A model generated the notes under the pieces. That model saw nothing but the letters and a program-made list of their open reading frames with translations, did not search any database and was not told the origin of the DNA. A DNA stretch of 64,000 nucleotides from Butyrivibrio proteoclasticus (GTDB lineage: Bacteria > Bacillota > Clostridia > Lachnospirales > Lachnospiraceae), in the NCBI RefSeq assembly GCF_900115735.1, contig NZ_FOXO01000002.1, positions 124,001 to 188,000 on the forward strand, read 5' to 3'. Shown piece by piece: positions 60,576-64,000 of the stretch; position 1 is the first letter of the stretch, and each line of letters opens with the position of its first letter. A program made the position numbers and the translations under genes.

Positions 60576-62693
60576 ATGGATGTTTCCCAGTATCTAAGTG
60601 TCTTTCTCGATGAAGCAAAGGAGCACCTTCAGTCACTTAATGATAACATTATGACTTTGGAGCAGGATCCTGAGAACGAAGATTGCATTAATGAAATCTT
60701 CCGTTCTGCCCATTCTATGAAGGGTATGGCCGGAACAATGGGCTATACCAGGATGCAGAATCTTACTCATGATATGGAGGATGTTTTCTCTGATGTTCGT
60801 AGCGGTAAGATAAAGATCAAATCTGCCGACATCGATGTTCTTCTTCAATGTCTTGATGCAATTCAGGGATATGTAGACAATATCACCGAGAATCAGGACG
60901 AGGGTACTGATGAACATCAGGATATCATAAAATCTCTCGCAGATATCAGAAATGGTGGTGGCGGCGGACAAGCTGCAGCACCTGCAAAGGCAGATAGTGC
61001 TCCGGCTGCTGAAGCTGCGCCTGCTGATGGACCTGCTGAAGGAGCTGACGGTTCTTCGGATTACAGGGCTATTCGCCTTGATCCGTCTGTTAAATCCACA
61101 TTGGAAGAAGCTAAAAGTCAAGGCAAGAAAATCTATGGTGTTACTGTACATATACAGGAATCGTGTATTCTTAAAGCTGCCAGAGGTTTTCTTGTATTTA
61201 AGGGGTTGGAAGAAATTGGTGAAATAGCATGCTCAGAGCCCAATACCCAGGATATAGAAGATGAAAAATTTGATTTTTCCTTTAGTCTGATTTTGATTAC
61301 GGATGAGTCAAAGGAAAAGGTTGAAGAAATAGTAAAGTCAGTTTCTGAAGTTGAAACCTGTGAATGTGGTGAATTTGATCCTAGCGGAGCGAAATCTTCA
61401 GAAGAAAAGGCAGAAAATGCACCTGCGGATGCTCCTGCTGAAACTAAGCCTGCTGAAACTAAGCCTGCTGCACCTGCTGCAGCAAAGCCTGCTGCTGCAG
61501 CTGCCGGAGGGGCAGGAAAGAAACCTGCAGGAAAGCCTGTAGTAAACAGAACTGTCCGTGTTGATATTGAAAAGCTCGATGTTCTCATGAACCTTGTAAG
61601 TGAGCTTATTATTGCTAAAAACTCACTTATATCAGCGGCAAACACATCTGGTGTAAGCAATGGTAATGTAAATGAACAGATAGAGTACCTTGAGAGTGTA
61701 ACTACAAACCTTCATGAATCAGTTATGAAAGTTCGAATGGTTCCTATTGAGAGTGTACTTCAGAAATTCCCACGTATGATCAGAGATCTTAATAAGACTC
61801 TTGGCAAGAAGATGGAACTTACTATGACTGGTGAGGATACAGAAATGGATCGTACCGTTGTTGATGAGATTGGTGATCCATTGATGCATCTTATCAGAAA
61901 TAGTGCAGATCACGGTATTGAATCAGCTGATCTTCGTGCTCAGCGAGGAAAGCCTGAAGTGGGACAGATTTTCCTTCATGCCTTCCAGGATGGGAACAGC
62001 GTTGTCATTGAGGTTGGTGATGATGGTAATGGTATTGATGCAGAAGCAGTTAAGAATAAAGCTATAGAAAAAGGCGTTGTATCTCCTGAACAGGCAGCTC
62101 TTTTGACAGAGAAACAGTGCGTGGAGCTGTTGTTCCATCCGGGATTTTCAACGGCTAAACAAGTATCTGAAATTTCCGGTAGAGGTGTTGGACTTGACGT
62201 TGTTAAGTCAAAGGTTGAATCACTTTCTGGTGAAGTAACAGTTAAGACTAAACTCGGCGAGGGATCAACCTGGATTATAAGACTTCCTCTTACACTTGCT
62301 ATTATCCAGGCATTGATGGTTATCATTGGCGAAGAAAAATATGCGATTCCTCTTGATTCTATCCAAAGTATAGAAGATGTTTCACCATCAGATATAAAGT
62401 TTGTTGAAAACAAGGAAGTTATCAACCTTCGTGGTAGTGTTCTTCCTCTTATCAGATTAAGCGAAGTTCTTGATACTGAGTCTACTAAGGACCCGGAAGA
62501 GGATATGGTTGTTGTAATTGCCAGAAAGGGCGACCAGCTTGCAGGTCTTGTTATTGACGAACTCATGGGCCAGCAGGAAATCGTTATCAAGCCTCTTGGA
62601 AAGTACACTAATAAATGTAAGCTTATCAGCGGAGCTACAATCCTTGGCGATGGCGAGATTGCTCTTATCCTTGATACTAATTCTATTTTCTGA
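60576..62693 (+). CDS. cheA: Chemotaxis histidine kinase CheA
   Basis: 705 residues. Domains: P1 Hpt with phospho-His in FRSAHSMKGMAGTMG (near 47); P2; an Ala/Pro/Lys-rich linker; P3 dimerisation (VDIEKLDVLMNLVSELIIAKN); P4 ATPase (RNSADHGIE, GDDGNGID, GRGVGLDVV); and a P5 CheW-like domain. Two Ala/Pro-rich linkers (about 128-155 and 285-325) flank P2. GGAGG precedes the ATG. Confidence 0.97.
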   Translation: MDVSQYLSVFLDEAKEHLQSLNDNIMTLEQDPENEDCINEIFRSAHSMKGMAGTMGYTRMQNLTHDMEDVFSDVRSGKIKIKSADIDVLLQCLDAIQGYVDNITENQDEGTDEHQDIIKSLADIRNGGGGGQAAAPAKADSAPAAEAAPADGPAEGADGSSDYRAIRLDPSVKSTLEEAKSQGKKIYGVTVHIQESCILKAARGFLVFKGLEEIGEIACSEPNTQDIEDEKFDFSFSLILITDESKEKVEEIVKSVSEVETCECGEFDPSGAKSSEEKAENAPADAPAETKPAETKPAAPAAAKPAAAAAGGAGKKPAGKPVVNRTVRVDIEKLDVLMNLVSELIIAKNSLISAANTSGVSNGNVNEQIEYLESVTTNLHESVMKVRMVPIESVLQKFPRMIRDLNKTLGKKMELTMTGEDTEMDRTVVDEIGDPLMHLIRNSADHGIESADLRAQRGKPEVGQIFLHAFQDGNSVVIEVGDDGNGIDAEAVKNKAIEKGVVSPEQAALLTEKQCVELLFHPGFSTAKQVSEISGRGVGLDVVKSKVESLSGEVTVKTKLGEGSTWIIRLPLTLAIIQALMVIIGEEKYAIPLDSIQSIEDVSPSDIKFVENKEVINLRGSVLPLIRLSEVLDTESTKDPEEDMVVVIARKGDQLAGLVIDELMGQQEIVIKPLGKYTNKCKLISGATILGDGEIALILDTNSIF

Positions 62694-62726
62694 TTTAAAC
62701 CTTAAGTTTGATAAAGGAGAAAAAAG

Positions 62727-63221
62727 ATGAACGAACTTAGAGATAATTCCGAGGTTGGAGAACTTATCCAGTATATTGTTATAAAAATTGATGATGAGCA
62801 GTATGGCATCAACATCAAGTTCATTGACAACATAGTTAGAATGCAGCAGATTACAAGGGTTCCGCAGGTTGATGAATACCTCAAGGGTGTTATCAATATT
62901 CGCGGTGAAATAGTTCCTGTCATGAGTGTTCGTATGAAAATGGGACTGACAGCTGACGAGATTACTAATAAGTCCAGGATTATTATCCTAAAGACTGAGT
63001 CGGGCGACCTTGTTGGAATAATTGTCGATCAGGTAAATCAGGTTCTTACGATCGATTCCAATAATGTTGAGAAAGTAAGATATGATGACAAGAAAGCAAA
63101 ATCAAATACTTCATTTGTAAGTGGTGTTGGCCACTATGAGGGCGGTCTTGTTTCTATTTTAGACCTTGAAGCAGTTGTTTCTGATAAGGAAGCAAAAGAA
63201 AAAGCTGCTAATGCCAGCTGA
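62727..63221 (+). CDS. cheW: Chemotaxis coupling protein CheW
   Basis: 164 residues. CheW fold with YIVIKIDDEQYGINIKFIDNIV, ITRVPQVDEYLKGVINIRGEIVPV and VDQVNQVLTI. It links receptors to CheA. AAAGGAGA precedes the ATG. Confidence 0.96.
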   Translation: MNELRDNSEVGELIQYIVIKIDDEQYGINIKFIDNIVRMQQITRVPQVDEYLKGVINIRGEIVPVMSVRMKMGLTADEITNKSRIIILKTESGDLVGIIVDQVNQVLTIDSNNVEKVRYDDKKAKSNTSFVSGVGHYEGGLVSILDLEAVVSDKEAKEKAANAS

Positions 63222-63234
63222 TGGAGGATAAATA

Positions 63235-63867
63235 ATGGGAGAAATGAGTTTGGATAATTTATCCAATCAGTATTTTGATGTATTAAAAGAACTGGGTAAT
63301 ATTGGTGCAGGTAATGCTACCACAGCACTTGCACAGATGATAGGTACTAAAGTAGATATGTCAGTTCCACAGGTAAGGCTTCTTGATTTTAAAGATGTTG
63401 GAGACCTGATGGGTGGAGCTGAGAAAATAATGGCAGGTATTTATCTTGCAGTAGAAGGTGATATTGATGGAAGCATCATGTTTCTCCTCGGAAAGCAGGC
63501 TGCGAGACATCTTGTAGATAAGCTCATGGGAACTGGTGCAAAGCCGGAAGAGGCGGATTTTGATGAGGTTGAAGTTTCTGCGCTTAAGGAAGTGGGTAAT
63601 ATTATTACAGGCTCTTACCTTAATTCGCTATCAATGATGACAAATCTTAAACTTATTCCTTCCATTCCTTATGTTGCTATTGACATGGCGGCTGCTATAC
63701 TCAGTGTTCCGGCAATTCAGTTTGGAATGATGGGAGATAAGATATTGCTGATTGAAACACAGTTTTTTGATGAATTAAAGCTTAGCGGATACTTTATTCT
63801 TTTACCTGATATGGATGGTTACAGTAAGATTCTCTCTTCACTTGGAATGGGAGATGTTTCATTTTAA
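63235..63867 (+). CDS. cheC: CheY-P phosphatase CheC
   Basis: 210 residues. Two E-x3-N active-site regions are present (KELGNIGAGNATTALAQMIG and LKEVGNIITGSYLNSL). CheC dephosphorylates CheY-P and is activated by CheD. GGAGG precedes the ATG at 63235. cheD follows after 24 bases. Confidence 0.95.
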   Translation: MGEMSLDNLSNQYFDVLKELGNIGAGNATTALAQMIGTKVDMSVPQVRLLDFKDVGDLMGGAEKIMAGIYLAVEGDIDGSIMFLLGKQAARHLVDKLMGTGAKPEEADFDEVEVSALKEVGNIITGSYLNSLSMMTNLKLIPSIPYVAIDMAAAILSVPAIQFGMMGDKILLIETQFFDELKLSGYFILLPDMDGYSKILSSLGMGDVSF

Positions 63868-63891
63868 CGAAGGGGCTATTTATGAGTCAAA

Positions 63892-64000
63892 TAATAAAGG
63901 TTGGAATGGCCGATCTGAATATTTGTGTCAGCCCTGACGGGATTACTACACTTGGACTTGGATCCTGTGTAGGAATTGCAATTAGGGATCCTGTAACCAA
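63892..64000 (+). CDS. cheD: Chemoreceptor deamidase CheD (5' part)
   Basis: The first 36 codons run to the window edge. AAGGGG lies upstream of the ATG at 63892. The translation MSQIIKVGMADLNICVSP...TLGLGSCVGIAI has the catalytic Cys in LGSCVG. The catalytic His lies beyond the window. It both deamidates receptors and activates CheC. Confidence 0.93.

Noticed and set aside
61976-62608. 210-residue open frame on the minus strand
   Set aside because: It is antisense to the highly conserved CheA ATPase and P5 domains, and its codon pattern mirrors the real frame.
1-64000. CRISPR arrays, insertion sequences, prophage or integrase genes
   Set aside because: No regularly spaced direct repeats, transposase, integrase or phage structural genes were seen; the only tandem repeats are inside fliK and fliY.

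Overview
This AT-rich window fits the chromosome of a motile, Gram-positive, anaerobic member of the Clostridia, most likely a Lachnospiraceae of the Butyrivibrio / Pseudobutyrivibrio / Roseburia type. The evidence is a topA-codY-flgB order like that of Bacillota such as Bacillus subtilis, a FliY-type switch with CheC and CheD, an oxygen-independent HemZ, a DUF5692 membrane protein, strong AGGAGG ribosome sites, occasional TTG/GTG starts, and a tRNA without an encoded CCA. The genus is an inference; no 16S or other marker RNA is present.

Layout. 1-2370: the tail of an unknown gene, a bidirectional terminator, and a two-gene minus-strand operon (unknown protein plus HipA-like kinase) with its own sigma-A promoter. 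2576-13300: cell-wall and housekeeping genes (VanY-like peptidase, tgt, yajC), branched-chain amino-acid genes (leuB, ilvD, ilvB) interrupted by a membrane GT-C glycosyltransferase-like gene, and an L,D-transpeptidase. 13349-17041: a serine operon, serC-serA-DUF1015. 17225-19690: a GlgB-family protein whose catalytic residues are replaced. 19753-25041: tRNA-Thr, apt, rel, an MBL-fold hydrolase and hemZ. 25082-30274: an operon of a DUF5692 membrane protein, hypB, hypA and a 959-residue Fe-S flavoprotein. 30405-33449: topA and codY.

33686-64000 is one long flagellar/chemotaxis locus: flgB-flgC-fliE-fliF-fliG-fliH-fliI-fliJ-(MotE/YlxF-like), then a terminator and a sigma-28-like promoter, fliK-flgD-(TIGR02530 protein)-flgE, a 396-base regulatory gap, flbD-motA-motB-fliL-fliM-fliY-fliO-fliP-fliQ-fliR-flhB-flhA-flhF-flhG-(PilZ)-cheB, a hairpin gap, and cheA-cheW-cheC-cheD (cut by the window edge). 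Together these build the basal body, export gate, hook, stator, switch and chemotaxis core. No cheY lies between fliY and fliO as it does in B. subtilis, and no cheR or flagellin gene is present.

The most unusual items are the GlgB-derived pseudoenzyme with a long charged tail (17225-19690), the hydrogenase-less HypA/HypB cluster with DUF5692 (25176-30274), DUF1015 as a possible serine/phosphoserine enzyme (15788-17041), and dense palindromic signals between codY and flgB (33484-33680).
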